From assembly GCA_963759115.1 (NCBI GenBank), contig CAVWXT010000006.1, forward strand, positions 186,001-250,000: 64,000 bases of DNA, written 5' to 3'. The notes beneath the pieces are model-generated. The model searched no databases. It saw only the letters and a program-made list of their open reading frames with translations, and was not told the DNA's origin. Position numbers and translations under genes: made by a program. How positions within the stretch are numbered: position 1 is the stretch's first letter; each line of letters starts with the position of its first letter. Shown piece by piece: positions 1 through 10,057 of this stretch. Source of the DNA: CAVWXT01 sp963759115. Its GTDB lineage: Bacteria; Planctomycetota; Planctomycetia; Pirellulales; Thermoguttaceae.

Positions 1-2004
1 GACGCCGAAATCCCGGATGAATGGCTGGAACACGTTATACGCAGACTTCGCGAGAACATTGAGCTTGCCGTCCAATTATGCGAAGAAGTCGACGATATGC
101 ATCGGTTTCACATTAGCCCGATTGTGCCAGACGACCGTCCCGACATCAGCGACTATGAGCATACACACGGCCTGTCGGGGTGTGTCATACGGTTTGCCTC
201 GCTCTTCGAGCGGCTAATAGAATTGGATGTTGCCAAGTCGCGACAGGAGTTTTCGGCCTGGCCTACAGATGACGACACCGCCTTTTGCAGGCTTCGGTTA
301 TGGGCGGGTGGGAAACCGAAGGTGGCGACGCCACATGCCTTCTACCAGATTGTGAAGGGATTAAGCGACGAGGCCTTCTGGAGTTCTTACCATCAAAGGG
401 ACCTTCTGCTCGTGCTGGCCGAGCGTTGGGGAAAGCTGCCGGAAAGATCGCGAAAGCAGATCGAAGATCGTTTGCTTAAGGGGCCGGCAAAATGGGAAGG
501 TGAAGACGATGCCAAGTACGAGGAACACAGGGCCTGGGCCACGCTGGAGCGGCTCCAGTGGCTTGCAGATAACAAATGCGAGTTCTCCTTTGACGCGGAA
601 GAGGAGATAGCTAAACGGCGCCGAGCGGCTCCCAAATGGAAGCCGGAATATGCGGAGCATGCTGCGGACTCTCGGGAGATGCGAGGTGGTTGGGTCGCGA
701 CGATTACAGAGCATGCTTTACTCCTACGTGAGCCCATTGGGTCTATTCTCTCGAAGGCTCGCGAGTTGTCAGGTCGATCGGAGGGCAACACCCTTGAAGA
801 GCGCGATCCGTTCGCCGGACTCTGCGCTGAACGTCCAGCTCGAGCCTACCTGGCCCTCACCCATTTCGCTCGACGGAACGACTATCCGCAATGGGCCTGG
901 AAGACATTCCTGGTTTCTTCCGGTCGAGAGAAGGACAAGCCGAAGTTTTCGGCGATAATTGCGGAACGCCTTTGCCGAATGCCGGATAATGCGTTAGTCA
1001 CATTGCTGTACCCATCGACGTGGTGGCTTCAAAAAGTCAGCAAGTCACTGTCGCAGCAGTATCCACAGTCATTCGACAAAGCAACATCAAGGCTCATCGA
1101 CGTTTTGCATATCGAGCCATCCAAGGGTCGCTCCACCGCGATCGACACGAACAGGGCGCGAGACTGGGGCACGGAAGCGCTCAATTCTCCGGTGGGGCAC
1201 GTTGCACAAGCGATACTTGAGGATTCGCGACTGGAGGCCCTTCACGGCAACCTTGACCCTTCTGCGAATTGGCTGTGTCAACTAGCGAGGCTCTTAGCCA
1301 TGAGTGGTGATCCCCGCCGATACGCAATCGCGACTATCTCACACCATCTCGGTTGGTTCCACCACCTCCTTCCAGACTGGACGGCCCATCATCTGCTGTC
1401 AATCCTTGATGCGAAAGACGAGGAAGATCGAGAAGCCCTGTGGGATGGCTTCCTGTGGAACCCAAGGGTTACCAGTCCGGAGTTCTACATGCGATTGAAA
1501 CCAGGTCTATTGGCCCTCGCGAAAGAGAGGGATTTGTCACGCGAAGGGCACGTTCAATCCCTTGCCGTTCTCACACTGTCGGGATGGATTACGCCTGGTG
1601 CGAATAAAGAAGACCGCTGTATTTCTAACGCCGAGTTCCGTGACGTGCTATCGCATGGAGGTGACGATTTCCGATCTCACGTCCTGTGGCAGATTGAACG
1701 AGAACTTGGCAACAAAGAGGAGAGCAGTCGCAGGGAGTGGTCGACTCGCGCCCTGGAGTTCTTCCATGATGTCTGGCCACGCCAAAGAGCCGTAAAGAAT
1801 CCGGCGATGTCCATCCGTCTGTGCGAATTGCTCCTATCGAATGGCGAGAGTTTTCCGGAGTTGGTCGATGCCGTCTTGCCACTTTTGACAAAGATCGCCC
1901 AGGGTGATGGGCTTCATTTGCATCTTCGCGATGAAGTCAGCAACATCATTATTGACAAGCATCCGGAACGTCTGTTGGAGTCTCTTGCATACGGTCTTAT
2001 CTGA
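1..2004 (+). CDS. 3' part of a large helical protein, SIR2/DUF4020-like C-terminus (candidate defence protein)
   Basis: The reading frame is open from base 1 with no credible start, so the N-terminus lies upstream of the window. About 667 residues are visible: Trp- and Arg-rich, helical, with no signal peptide and no membrane segment. The frame stops at 2002-2004. Shifting one base near 1980 continues the protein to 2125, with a segment reading ...LSDEVSEWPYGIGDVLEKI and then LLSDTRLQGLKRTW. The pattern W-P-Y-G-I, Leu/Ile-rich helix, D-x-R-L-x-x-L-K-R-x-W resembles what I recall of the DUF4020 C-terminal region of some SIR2-family proteins, several of which are antiphage effectors. The catalytic SIR2 part would be outside the window, so the family call is inference. 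The late frame change is either a sequencing error or a real truncation of the last 40 residues. Confidence 0.45.
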   Translation, partial: DAEIPDEWLEHVIRRLRENIELAVQLCEEVDDMHRFHISPIVPDDRPDISDYEHTHGLSGCVIRFASLFERLIELDVAKSRQEFSAWPTDDDTAFCRLRLWAGGKPKVATPHAFYQIVKGLSDEAFWSSYHQRDLLLVLAERWGKLPERSRKQIEDRLLKGPAKWEGEDDAKYEEHRAWATLERLQWLADNKCEFSFDAEEEIAKRRRAAPKWKPEYAEHAADSREMRGGWVATITEHALLLREPIGSILSKARELSGRSEGNTLEERDPFAGLCAERPARAYLALTHFARRNDYPQWAWKTFLVSSGREKDKPKFSAIIAERLCRMPDNALVTLLYPSTWWLQKVSKSLSQQYPQSFDKATSRLIDVLHIEPSKGRSTAIDTNRARDWGTEALNSPVGHVAQAILEDSRLEALHGNLDPSANWLCQLARLLAMSGDPRRYAIATISHHLGWFHHLLPDWTAHHLLSILDAKDEEDREALWDGFLWNPRVTSPEFYMRLKPGLLALAKERDLSREGHVQSLAVLTLSGWITPGANKEDRCISNAEFRDVLSHGGDDFRSHVLWQIERELGNKEESSRREWSTRALEFFHDVWPRQRAVKNPAMSIRLCELLLSNGESFPELVDAVLPLLTKIAQGDGLHLHLRDEVSNIIIDKHPERLLESLAYGLI

Positions 2005-2125
2005 CGAGGTCTCCGAGTGGCCGTATGGCATTGGCGACGTGCTAGAGAAAATTGGTGCGGTGGGTAGCAGCTTGCTTTCGGACACACGATTGCAGGGATT
2101 GAAGCGCACGTGGAGTGCCAGGTAG

Positions 2126-2483
2126 TGGCGATTCGATTTCGGAAGAACAAAGGGGTCGGAAAGAACAACGGGGTCAAAGAACAACGGGATGGGGAGTCGC
2201 TGTGTGCGACGATAGCGTGTGCTGACGGTGTCATCCTGGCGGTTGATGACAGTGGCGTGCGACGCCGGCACGACCGGGCAGAGCGCGACTCCCGCCGAGA
2301 AGAAGAGCGACTAGCACGTTTCGTGCCCGAAAAGAACCGGCCCTAAAATCGGTCTGCCCTACCCATTTTGTCTCTTTCCGAAGCAGATTACATGAATGAC
2401 GATGCGAAAGGATTGTAGGGCCGATACGAATGTCAGGAGGGCGTTCCCATGATCTGGGCCGCATCGTGCAAGGAGGCAAACAC
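2126..2483. other. Intergenic stretch with a small tandem repeat
   Basis: No convincing gene. Positions 2143-2187 hold three imperfect copies of a roughly 15-base unit, AAAGAACAACGGGGT. The last 14 bases hold an AGGAGG ribosome-binding site (2471-2476) for the following gene. No hairpin terminator was recognised. Confidence 0.5.
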
Positions 2484-3629
2484 GTGAGTTCTCGTAAATT
2501 GTTCGGAACGGTTATATGTGCGATGTTGCTATTGCCGGCGACTTCTGCCGCTGCCCTCGGCCAGAACGACCCAACGGCCGACCTCTGGCTTGCGGGCAAT
2601 GGGGAAGATTCGCCACTGGCGTTTTCGGAGACGGCGGTTGACCAGTCGCCGTGTGCCGGTTGCTGCGACGTGGGCTGCTGTCAGTCGTGCTGTTGTCCGC
2701 GATGGACCGCCTCGGCCGATTTCATCATCCTGGACCGGATCGGCAGCGTTCCTTACACGCTCGTGTCGCTCGTGCCGTACAACGACGATCCCCGCAAGAC
2801 CACCGGCACCGAAGCGCTCAACGCCACGGACCTTCACCAGGGTTTTTCGGGCGGGCCGCAATTAGGATTGACTCACCACGGCGATGACGGCACCGACTGG
2901 GAAGTGTCGTATTTTCAGATCGACGGCTGGAATAGCGCGAGGAGCGTTGGCCCAGTCCTTGAGCCCGATGGCCACCACGATTGGCTCGTGATGAGAGCGC
3001 CTGGCGACTTTGTGCAAACTCAACAGTCCGACGATCAAATGATGATGTGGGATTATACTTCGCGGCTCTACAACGCCGAAGTGAACGTGCGGCAGAGTCC
3101 CTGGAGTCGCGTGACCGTGTTGGCCGGCTTCCGTTGGGTCAACCTGTCGGAGGACCTTGAGGGCATCCTCCTGCCTCCCACCAAGCACGGGACGGGGTCT
3201 TTCTGGGACGCCCATACGAAGAACAATCTCTTCGGTTTCCAGATTGGGATGGATGCAAAGCTGCTGGAACGCGACCGCTTTTCAATGGACGGCGTGCTGA
3301 AAGCGGGAATCTTCGACAATAACGTGGCGGAGGCAACCTCAGTCCGCATGGAGAGGATACAGTTCGGGGAGTCGGCGGCGACGGATCACGCCGCCTTCCT
3401 TGGCGAGGTCGGCGTGCAATGCAAGTATCGAGTTACCCCGCGGCTTTTGCTCAAGGCTGGTTACAAAGCAATCTGGCTGCAAGGCGTTGCGTTAGCGCCG
3501 GGCCAGATCGCGGAAACGTATTGCCACGGTGGCCTTATCCGGGACACGTACGCACAGGCTCTTGGCGTTGACAGCAGCTCCGGCGTGTTTTATCACGGAG
3601 CCACCGCGGGCTTGGAATATTCGTTTTAG
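2484..3629 (+). CDS. BBP7-type outer-membrane beta-barrel protein
   Basis: I chose the GTG at 2484 because AGGAGG lies 7 nt upstream and the protein then begins with a textbook signal peptide (SSRKLFGTVICAMLLLPATS...), giving about 381 residues. Upstream ATG codons in the frame would bury that signal. After the signal comes a Cys-rich cluster (CAGCCDVGCCQSCCCPRW, about residues 53-70). A long region of alternating polar/hydrophobic strands follows, with recurring VxxGFRWVN-, LKAGYKAIWLQG- and GLEYSF-type motifs, ending in Phe as outer-membrane barrels do. A paralogue with the same plan lies at 59460. Planctomycetota encode many such BBP7/outer-membrane barrel proteins; the exact role is unknown, plausibly a porin or surface protein. 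No close operon partner is seen. Confidence 0.75.
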   Translation: MSSRKLFGTVICAMLLLPATSAAALGQNDPTADLWLAGNGEDSPLAFSETAVDQSPCAGCCDVGCCQSCCCPRWTASADFIILDRIGSVPYTLVSLVPYNDDPRKTTGTEALNATDLHQGFSGGPQLGLTHHGDDGTDWEVSYFQIDGWNSARSVGPVLEPDGHHDWLVMRAPGDFVQTQQSDDQMMMWDYTSRLYNAEVNVRQSPWSRVTVLAGFRWVNLSEDLEGILLPPTKHGTGSFWDAHTKNNLFGFQIGMDAKLLERDRFSMDGVLKAGIFDNNVAEATSVRMERIQFGESAATDHAAFLGEVGVQCKYRVTPRLLLKAGYKAIWLQGVALAPGQIAETYCHGGLIRDTYAQALGVDSSSGVFYHGATAGLEYSF

Positions 3630-3997
3630 GCCTCCTCGGCAGAATCTGTGGGTTGATTTGGGCCGTGAAACTCAGTTTGAATCTGGATTTTCAGGGGTTT
3701 TCGTGATTTCGGGAGCCTCAACGATCTGATTCATAGATTCCATCCCCGTTTTTCCGTGGCAAAGGTCCGTGCGTTGCAGATGTGGGAGACCCGACGAGGG
3801 CCGTTACACAACAAGAAAACCCCGGTTTTGCGGCTGTTTCCACCGTCATTTATTTGCCCTGCCATCCCTCAGAAAATCCACCTTGCCAGGACGAATCCCC
3901 CGTAGGCCCATTTTTCACCCACAGATTTTGCCGAAGACCCCGTTTTAGAAATTACGACGCAGCCGCCTGGGCTAAAGAAAACGGAACGCGGCACCGG
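3630..3997. other. Convergent intergenic region, nothing recognised
   Basis: This lies between the ends of two convergent genes. I see no RNA gene, repeat or strong terminator hairpin in it; small open frames here are not supported by any coding feature. Confidence 0.4.
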
Positions 3998-5077
3998 CTA
4001 CGGCGCCACCCACGTCTGCCGCTTGGCCCCTTCGTACATCGCCTCCATGACGCGGACGCGGGCGGCGGCCTCGCGGGGAGTAACCAGGGGGAGGCCGGAC
4101 TTGCCACCCACGGCGTCGACGAACTGGTCGATCGGGTGCGGCAGCGCGGCGGGCAGGTCCGTCCAGGGTTTTTGGCCGTCGGCCCCCGGCACTTTGCTGC
4201 TCTTGAAATAGAGTTGGCCGCGGAAGATCACCGCGTGCCCTTCGGTGCCGGCTACGTCGAGCGTTACGGGATTGTCGACGTCGGCCCAACTGGCGGCCAG
4301 CGTGCCGGTCACGCCGCTGTTGAAGCGGAACAGGGCCTCGCCGCACTCGTCCGTGTCGCCATACTTGCCCACGGCCACCTTGATGTCGGCCGTGGCCGAT
4401 TGGACGTCGCCCAGCATCCACATCAGCACGTCGAGCATGTGCGTGCCGAGGTCGCCAAAGGCGCCGACGCCCGCGATCTTCGGATCGGTCATCCACTGCC
4501 ATTGGCCGCCGAGCCACCCGCCCAGCGAAGCGTCATGGCAGAAGGACGCTCGCACCCGCGTGATCTTGCCGAAGTTGCCCTTGGCGATCTGGTCCTTGAC
4601 GAACAGGTGGGCCGGCAGGCCGCGATTGAAGTAGCCGGTGGTGAATAGCACGCCGGCGTGCTGGATGGCCGCGGCCATCTCGTCGCTCTCCTTGGCATTG
4701 ATGCCCAGCGGTTTTTCCACGAAGAGGTGTTTGTGGGCCTTGGCCACCTCCAGCACGAGGTCGCGGTGGCGGTTCGTCTCGGCATAGATCGCCACGCCGG
4801 AGATTTCGGGGTCGGAACAAATCTGGGCGACGCTACTGGCCACTTCGGCCCGGAGTTGGCCCGCGTACTTCTTGGCTCGCTCAGGATCGTGGTCCCAGAC
4901 GTACTTGATGCGGACGTCCGGCCGGGCATTGATCCGCCGTACGAAATCGGGCGTATGGATGTGGGCGGCCCCCACCAGCGCCAAAGTGACCTTCGGCTTC
5001 TCGTCGGCTCGGGCCGCGGTCGGCAGCGACAGCGCCAGGCAGCCGGCAACGGCAATCAGGTTTGCGCCAATTCTCAT
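3998..5077 (-). CDS. Gfo/Idh/MocA family oxidoreductase, exported
   Basis: 359 residues, the usual length for the family. Residues 1-24 form a signal peptide (MRIGANLIAVAGCLALSLPT, then ARA before the mature start). A Rossmann NAD(P)-binding fold follows (VTLALVGAAHIHTP near 30), with the hallmark E-K-P-L at about 125-128. The Lys of E-K-P is the conserved catalytic/cofactor residue. The C-terminal alpha/beta domain contains the G-D-L-G-T-H-M-L-D motif, where the His is a conserved active-site position. Family members oxidise or reduce sugars and related substrates with NAD(P). The glycine-rich nucleotide loop is degenerate (G-A-A-H instead of GxGxxG), so the substrate and even the activity are uncertain. 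It is transcribed alone and is separated from the next gene by IS copy 1. Confidence 0.85.
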   Translation of the reverse strand: MRIGANLIAVAGCLALSLPTAARADEKPKVTLALVGAAHIHTPDFVRRINARPDVRIKYVWDHDPERAKKYAGQLRAEVASSVAQICSDPEISGVAIYAETNRHRDLVLEVAKAHKHLFVEKPLGINAKESDEMAAAIQHAGVLFTTGYFNRGLPAHLFVKDQIAKGNFGKITRVRASFCHDASLGGWLGGQWQWMTDPKIAGVGAFGDLGTHMLDVLMWMLGDVQSATADIKVAVGKYGDTDECGEALFRFNSGVTGTLAASWADVDNPVTLDVAGTEGHAVIFRGQLYFKSSKVPGADGQKPWTDLPAALPHPIDQFVDAVGGKSGLPLVTPREAAARVRVMEAMYEGAKRQTWVAP

Positions 5078-5116
5078 TAGAAATACTCCTTCAGAGTGCA
5101 GACGACTTTCTAGCCC

Positions 5117-7273
5117 TTTGGAGTGCGGCGATTTATCAGCCTTTTTCTAGGGCTTATTGATTGGCCCCTATCATAGCAAGCCGTCCGGTTCTTGTCGCGA
5201 TACTGGCCACGCCGGGCACTTGATAGACTAATTAAAATGGCGGATAATGTAAGTCTATACGCAGCAAATGGTTAGGTAATGAGGCATAATCCGCCATATT
5301 TAATTAGCCTTTTGTGCCCCTTCCTGTTATCATCTTGGCAGAAGAACCGGCCGCGCGGCCGGGCAAGCCCACTGCGTTTATGGAGGAGGCAGACATGGCA
5401 CAGTTCGATCGGAAGAAACACGTCCTGGTCGGCCTCGCCGGTCAATTGAAGGTCCCCGACGACGACCATATCACCCCAAAACTGCTGATGCTCACGGAAG
5501 GGGAATGCGACGGCCTGGGGCCACTCCAGGCCGCCCGCAAGTTCGGCTATAGCCGCCAGCGCTACTTCCAACTCCGCACCGCCTTCGCCAAACAGGGGCG
5601 CGGGCGCTGGACAATCAGAAGCGCGGCCCGAAAACCCATTACCGCCGCACGGCGGAAGTTGTCCGCCAAGTGGTGCGGCACCGCTTCCTGGATCCCGAGG
5701 CTTCGCCGCAGGTGATCGCCCAAAAGCTCGTGCAGAGCGGTTGGACGATCAGCATCCGCAGCGTGGAAAGGGTGCTGGCCGAGTACGGCCTGCAAAAAAA
5801 ACTCCACAGGTTCCGCCCCAGGCCGGAAAGCGAACCCGTCGAGGCGCGGCTCACTCACAAACTGGTCCAGCACGTCGAAGGCGATCCGAGGAGCATTGAA
5901 CGCGGCGTCCGCCAGCGGCTGGCCGATAAGATCAGCGACAACATGGCGGGCCTCTGGCTGTTGGTCGCAGAACACCTGCGGCTGGGGACGTGGGACCTGC
6001 TCCGCGCCTGGACGCAACAGCCCGCCGAGCGGATCGAACCGCGCCTGGCGCTGCAACTGGTGCATGAAGCGGCGCTGTGCAGCAACGGGCTCCGCGCGGG
6101 GCGTTGCTTGACGCTCCGCGGCTTCGAGCCCCTCAACGGACTGCCCTTCCTGGCGGAGGACACTACGGTGCATGAGGTGCTGGGCGGCGCGAGCGTGGCC
6201 CACACCCAGGAACTGCAGGTGGCCTTGGGGAAACTCCGCCGTGCCTCCGGGCATTACCAAGGAAAACTGCTGCTGATCGACCCGCACCGCGCGCCGAGCT
6301 ACAGCCAGCGGCACATGCGCAGCGCCAGAAGGAGAGCGGCTCCCGGCCCATCAAGACGGCGCAGACCTTCTTCTGCCTGGATGGCGACAGCGCGCAGCCG
6401 CTGTGTTTCACGGTGGCCAATTCCGCCCGGACCGTGAGCCAGGCGACGCCTGAGTTGCTGCGCATGGCCGGGGAAATCCTCGCGCCGCTGCCGGAGCACA
6501 CGTTGGTGGCCGCCGACACGGAGCACTTCGCCGTGGAACTGGTAGACTACGTCCATACGGAGACCTCCTTCGACCTCATCACGCCCATCCCCAACCGGCA
6601 GAGCGACCGGAAGCGCTGGCGGCAGATTCCGGCCGCGGTATTTAAGCCCCATTGGGCGGGCTACGCCACGGCAGTCCTGCGCTACACGCCCCACCATAGC
6701 CGCGGCGGCCCGTACTACGAACTCGTGCAACGCCAGGGAGAGCGCCCGAGGATTGGCAGTTCAACGGCTTCTTCTCCACCACCAACCGCGATCCGCTCGA
6801 CGCCCTCACCCGCGATTATCCCCATCGCTGGCACATCGAGGAGTTCTTCAACTTCGACCAGTCGTTAGGTTGGAGACGGGCGGGCACGATGAACACCAAC
6901 ATCCGTTACGGCCAAATGACGACGGCCTTGGTGGCGCAGACCGTGATCCATCAGTTCCGCAAGCGACTTGGAGAGCCCTTCGCACACTGGGATGCCAGAC
7001 ACTTGGCGTCCGATATCTTCCGCGGACTGGACGGCGACATCCGCGTGAAGGACAATACCATCCTCGTTACCTACTACAATGCTCCTAACGCGGAACGCCT
7101 GCGGGCCGAGTACGAAGACTTGCCGGCCAAGCTCAGGGCCGAAGGCGTCGCGCCAGGCATCCCCTGGCTCTATGGATTCGAACTCGACTTCCGCTTCCGG
7201 TAGCCTGCCCCCGCCGACAGAAGGTAAAATTAATAAGCCCTAGAAAAAGGCTGATGAATCGCCGCACTCCAAA
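5117..7273 (+). mobile_element. Insertion sequence, copy 1, with 42-bp terminal inverted repeats
   Basis: The left end 5117-5158 and right end 7232-7273 are inverted repeats of 42 bp with a single mismatch (T/C at position 18). The outer half reads TTTGGAGTGCGGCGATT and the inner half AGCCTTTTTCTAGGGCTTAT. Inside lies one transposase reading region (5395-7203). A nearly identical copy lies at 27573-29711. No target-site duplication is evident. The outer half of the inverted repeat is also the arm of a short palindromic element found alone at 11474-11577, so the IS either uses that element as a target or shares ends with it. The right end lies 8 nt from the stop of the ATPase gene at 7282. Confidence 0.85.
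5395..7203 (+). pseudogene. DDE transposase, IS4-superfamily-like, split over several frames
   Basis: The start at 5395 has a strong GGAGGAGG site just upstream. The product, read across frames, is about 600 residues. The N-terminus has a helix-turn-helix (LQAARKFGYSRQRYFQLRTA), a second HTH-like part follows (SPQVIAQKLVQSGWTISIRS), and then a DDE core. Candidate catalytic acids are D in LLLIDPHR, D in VAADTEHF, and E in YPHRWHIEEFFNFDQSLG, which matches the W-x-I-E-x-F-F third-acid motif of IS4-type enzymes. Coding moves frame three times, always by the same step: near 5600, near 6320 and near 6740. Each break is also present in copy 2. The breaks are either inherited inactivating mutations or the same systematic sequencing error in both copies. 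The family name within IS4-like elements is not established. Confidence 0.7.
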
Positions 7274-7281
7274 GCGGCAGA

Positions 7282-8764
7282 TCAGGCCCGCTCAAACGCG
7301 TCCTGATCGCGCTGGTAAAGCGCCAGCACCGACTCGAACGTGGCGGCCGGAAATCTTCCAGACCGGCTGCTCCTCGGTGTGGGCGTTGCAGTGGGCGGTG
7401 AACAGGCGGTACATGAACTTGAAGAGGTGCCGGGGCACGCGCAGCGCGGCCAAGGCGTCCATCAGCCGCCGCTGGTCGACGTCCTCGAACAGATCGGTGA
7501 TCTTCGGCGAGCTGCCCTTCGGCGGCGCAGGCGGCGATCCGGGCGTTGGCCATGTCGTAGAGCGATTGGCCGGTCCAACGCCAGCGAGCGGATCAGGTTC
7601 TGCTTGTCCAGCCGGGCCCGCTGGTGGAAATCGCGGCTCTCGCGGTCCAACAGCCGCTCCAACTCGATCGGCAGCAGCAGTTTCAGCCCCAGGCCCGGAT
7701 GCTTGAGGAACTTGTTGTCCAGCATCGGCCAGACCAGCGCCCGCATCAGGTCGGTCGAGCCGTTGATCAGATACGGCTCGTCGACGCGGTCGACCAGCAC
7801 CAGGATTCCGTCGAAGTGCATCGAGCGGAGCACGCCCTGGAGCTTGGCCAGCAGTTCGTAGCGGTCGTCGGTGCGCGGCCAGGCGGGCAGCGGCTGGCCG
7901 ACGATCTGCCCGCCGGGGAAGTTCAACAGCGTCCGGCAGAGCAGCTTGGTGTTGCGGTTGAGCACGCGGGTGTTGCGGGCGATCCGCCAGGCCTTCCACC
8001 ACCACTTCAGCAGCCGCCAGCCGCGCGGCGCCCAGCCGGCGGCAATCAGCACGTACGGCAACCAGTGGCCGAACCAAGACCATTCGCCACGCCACACGAA
8101 GAAAGCCGACCACCGCCACCGTGACCAGCAATGCCCACGGCCAGGTCCCACTTCGATCGCCAGGTGGAGAATCGCAGCTTCTGCCGCAGGCGGCGCCAGC
8201 GCTGGAACAGGTTCTCGGCCGTCGATTGGTCGTAGCAGGCCGCCAGCAGCATCACGTCGCGGACCTGCGCGGCGTCGAGCAGGTCGACCGGCAGCGGCCT
8301 CGTCGCGGGCGGCCGGATGCCGGGCCTGCTTGTTCTCCAGAATCCGATCGACCAACTGCGTGACGGCCAGCGAGAGGATGGCGTCGATGTGGTCCCACAG
8401 CCGCCACTGCTCCAGCGCCCGATCGGCCCGCCGCCGCCGGCCCGAAAAACGGTCGCGGAAGCGGTCCAGAAGGCGTTGAAATCGTCGTACTGCGACGACG
8501 AACACCTGGTGCTCGGGATGCTCGGCGTTGTAGTCGGTCAGGTGCCGGGCCAGTTGCAGCCGGATGGCCGTCTTGCCCGAGCCCTTCTCGCCGAACACCA
8601 CGGCCGTGGCCGGCTCCGACGGGATCGCCGTAGATTTTGTCCCAGGTGGGATGGAACGTGTTGCGGATGCAGGCCCCCTTGAAGACCAGGTCGGTCTGGG
8701 CGTCCTCGTCGGCGAAGGGATTGGCGGCGATCCCGTGATGATCGAGGAATTGTTGGATTTTCAT
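7282..8764 (-). CDS. P-loop ATPase with central membrane segments (frameshifted)
   Basis: The start ATG at 8764 overlaps the stop of the upstream GYF-domain gene (ATGA), so the two are translationally coupled. The reconstructed protein begins MKIQQFLDHHGIAANPFADE and has Walker A G-E-K-G-S-G-K-T at about residue 58. A hydrophobic central part is likely one or two membrane helices. A Walker B-like strand reads ILVLVDRVDEP. The C-terminus reads LYQRDQDAFERA before TGA at 7282. At least four frame changes are needed to read the gene through, which I attribute to sequence errors at GC-rich runs, because each frame's translation is coherent on its own. The family resembles membrane-attached AAA/KAP-like ATPases; substrate and role are unknown. 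Pairing with a GYF/zinc-ribbon membrane protein suggests a signalling or membrane-remodelling unit. Confidence 0.6.
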
Positions 8765-9372
8765 TGGATCAGCAGGATCGCGAGGAGGACGGCGAGAGTG
8801 GCGACGGCGGCAACCGCCAGCGAGCCGATGACGATGGCCCGCCGGTGGCGCGGCGGCGAGACGTGATGCACGGGGACGTGGCGGCCGGGACCGGGAATCG
8901 TGATCGGGCTCGGCAAGATGTCTTCCAGATCCGGGAAATTGCCGGGCCGGGGACAACTGCGGAAACACGCTGCCGGCTTCCCGCCAGTCGCGCCAGCCTT
9001 CGCGCCAGACGAGCGTGTCGGCGCCGTCACGCGTCCTTCGGCGAGCCAGCTCCGCATGACGTCGGCGTTGGCGGGGCCGAACTGTCCGCCGGAGGCCGGC
9101 CGGACGTACCAGACCACGTCGCCCGCCTCGTCCAGCGGATCGGGCGACCCGGCCAGAGCGCTGGAGCGCCCCCCAGCCACGTCAGACGCCGTCGCGGCGG
9201 TTCCATCCGGGGCCTCTTTGGACCGGGACTTGCGCGATCGGGAGCTGGTACGGGTGCTCGCCACGGGGATTCGGACCGTTGCCCCGCAATGGGGGCAAAT
9301 GCCCTTGTGTCCCGCCTGGAAGTCTTTGACGTTCAGCTTATGTCCACTCGGACAATAGAAACGAATACCCAT
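8761..9372 (-). CDS. Zinc-ribbon/GYF-domain protein with C-terminal membrane anchor
   Basis: I chose the ATG at 9372 because it begins MGIRFYCPSGHKLNVKDFQA, a small zinc-ribbon whose metal ligands are C7 and H11 plus the later C-P-H-C. A basic Ser/Arg linker follows, then a GYF_2-type domain (VVWYVRPASGGQFGPANADV, then MRSWLAEGRVTA). In another frame that domain continues D-T-L-V-W-R-E-G-W-R-D-W, the rest of its consensus, so a pair of compensating frame errors lies near 8950-9010. The last 25 residues (IVIGSLAVAAVATLAVLLAI) form a membrane helix. It is the first gene of a two-gene unit with the ATPase at 8764 (overlap ATGA), transcribed divergently from the sigma-factor gene at 9527. GYF_2 domains in Planctomycetota are thought to bind proline-rich peptides; the target is unknown. 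Confidence 0.7.
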   Translation of the reverse strand: MGIRFYCPSGHKLNVKDFQAGHKGICPHCGATVRIPVASTRTSSRSRKSRSKEAPDGTAATASDVAGGRSSALAGSPDPLDEAGDVVWYVRPASGGQFGPANADVMRSWLAEGRVTAPTRSSGAKAGATGGKPAACFRSCPRPGNFPDLEDILPSPITIPGPGRHVPVHHVSPPRHRRAIVIGSLAVAAVATLAVLLAILLIQ

Positions 9373-9526
9373 GGCGTTCGCCTCCGCCTGACCCTCTCCA
9401 TTATAGCTCCGCCGGGAGAATGGTTCTACACCCCCGCTTGCCAATCCGCGCGAAGGGGAGTGAAATAATTCTCCCTCCCCCAACGTCAATCCTGATGACG
9501 AACCCCGAGACCGGAAGTGGCCGCGG

Positions 9527-10057
9527 ATGAACAATCTGGAAGAGATCCGCTCCCGTCACGGTCAGTTGGTGTGGAACACCGTTTACCGGGTGTTGAGAGA
9601 CTACACGGAATCGCTCGATTGTTACCAGGACGTATTCTGCGAAGTCTTCCAACGGGCGCGAGGGCCGGAGGTGGAGGACTGGCCCGCCTTCCTGCGATGG
9701 CTTGCCACGCGCCGGGCCATCGACCGGCTGCGGACGCGGCGACGCCAACAGGGCCGGATCGACGCGGGCGATGTCGCGCTCGTGCTGGCCTCCAATCCGG
9801 GTCCGCCAGAAACCGCCCAGCTCAACGAGCTTGTGGAATTGGTGCGTCACGAATTGGTCAAGCTCCCATCGCGGCAGGCCGAGGCATTCTGGTTGAATGG
9901 CATCGAGGGGATGAGTTATGAAGAGGTCGGCCGGCAGTTGGGCGTTGACATCAGCACGGTCGGCGTCCTGATCCATCGCGCGAGATTGCGGTTGCGCAAG
10001 GCCTTGGCGAACCTGAAGACCGGCCAGCGGCAAGACGGAGGCAAACGTCATGGTTAA
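9527..10057 (+). CDS. ECF-type RNA polymerase sigma factor
   Basis: 176 residues, typical for an extracytoplasmic-function sigma factor. Region sigma2 occupies roughly residues 10-75 (VYRVLRDYTESLDCYQDVFC, then WPAFLRWLATRRAIDRLRTR), with the core-binding acidic D-x-x-Q-D-V-F motif. Sigma4 occupies about 105-165: LPSRQAEAFWLNGIEGMSYE and then the helix-turn-helix YEEVGRQLGVDISTVGVLIH, followed by RARLRLRKAL. It overlaps the next gene by 8 nt (ATG at 10050), which implies coupling to a membrane partner that may be its antagonist or target. It redirects RNA polymerase to stress-type promoters; the inducing signal cannot be read from the sequence. Confidence 0.9.
   Translation: MNNLEEIRSRHGQLVWNTVYRVLRDYTESLDCYQDVFCEVFQRARGPEVEDWPAFLRWLATRRAIDRLRTRRRQQGRIDAGDVALVLASNPGPPETAQLNELVELVRHELVKLPSRQAEAFWLNGIEGMSYEEVGRQLGVDISTVGVLIHRARLRLRKALANLKTGQRQDGGKRHG

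Noticed and set aside
2143..2187. Triple AAAGAACAACGGGGT unit as a regulatory iteron
   Set aside because: Too short and imperfect, with no replication or regulator gene nearby; recorded as a minor tandem repeat.
5793..5800. Programmed frameshifting at the A8 tract of the IS
   Set aside because: In copy 1 the frame runs through the tract without needing a shift; the required frame changes lie elsewhere at GC-rich places.
5562..6314. Minus-strand 250-codon open frame inside the IS
   Set aside because: Antisense to the transposase, same in both copies, no ribosome-binding site; the transposase motifs are on the plus strand.
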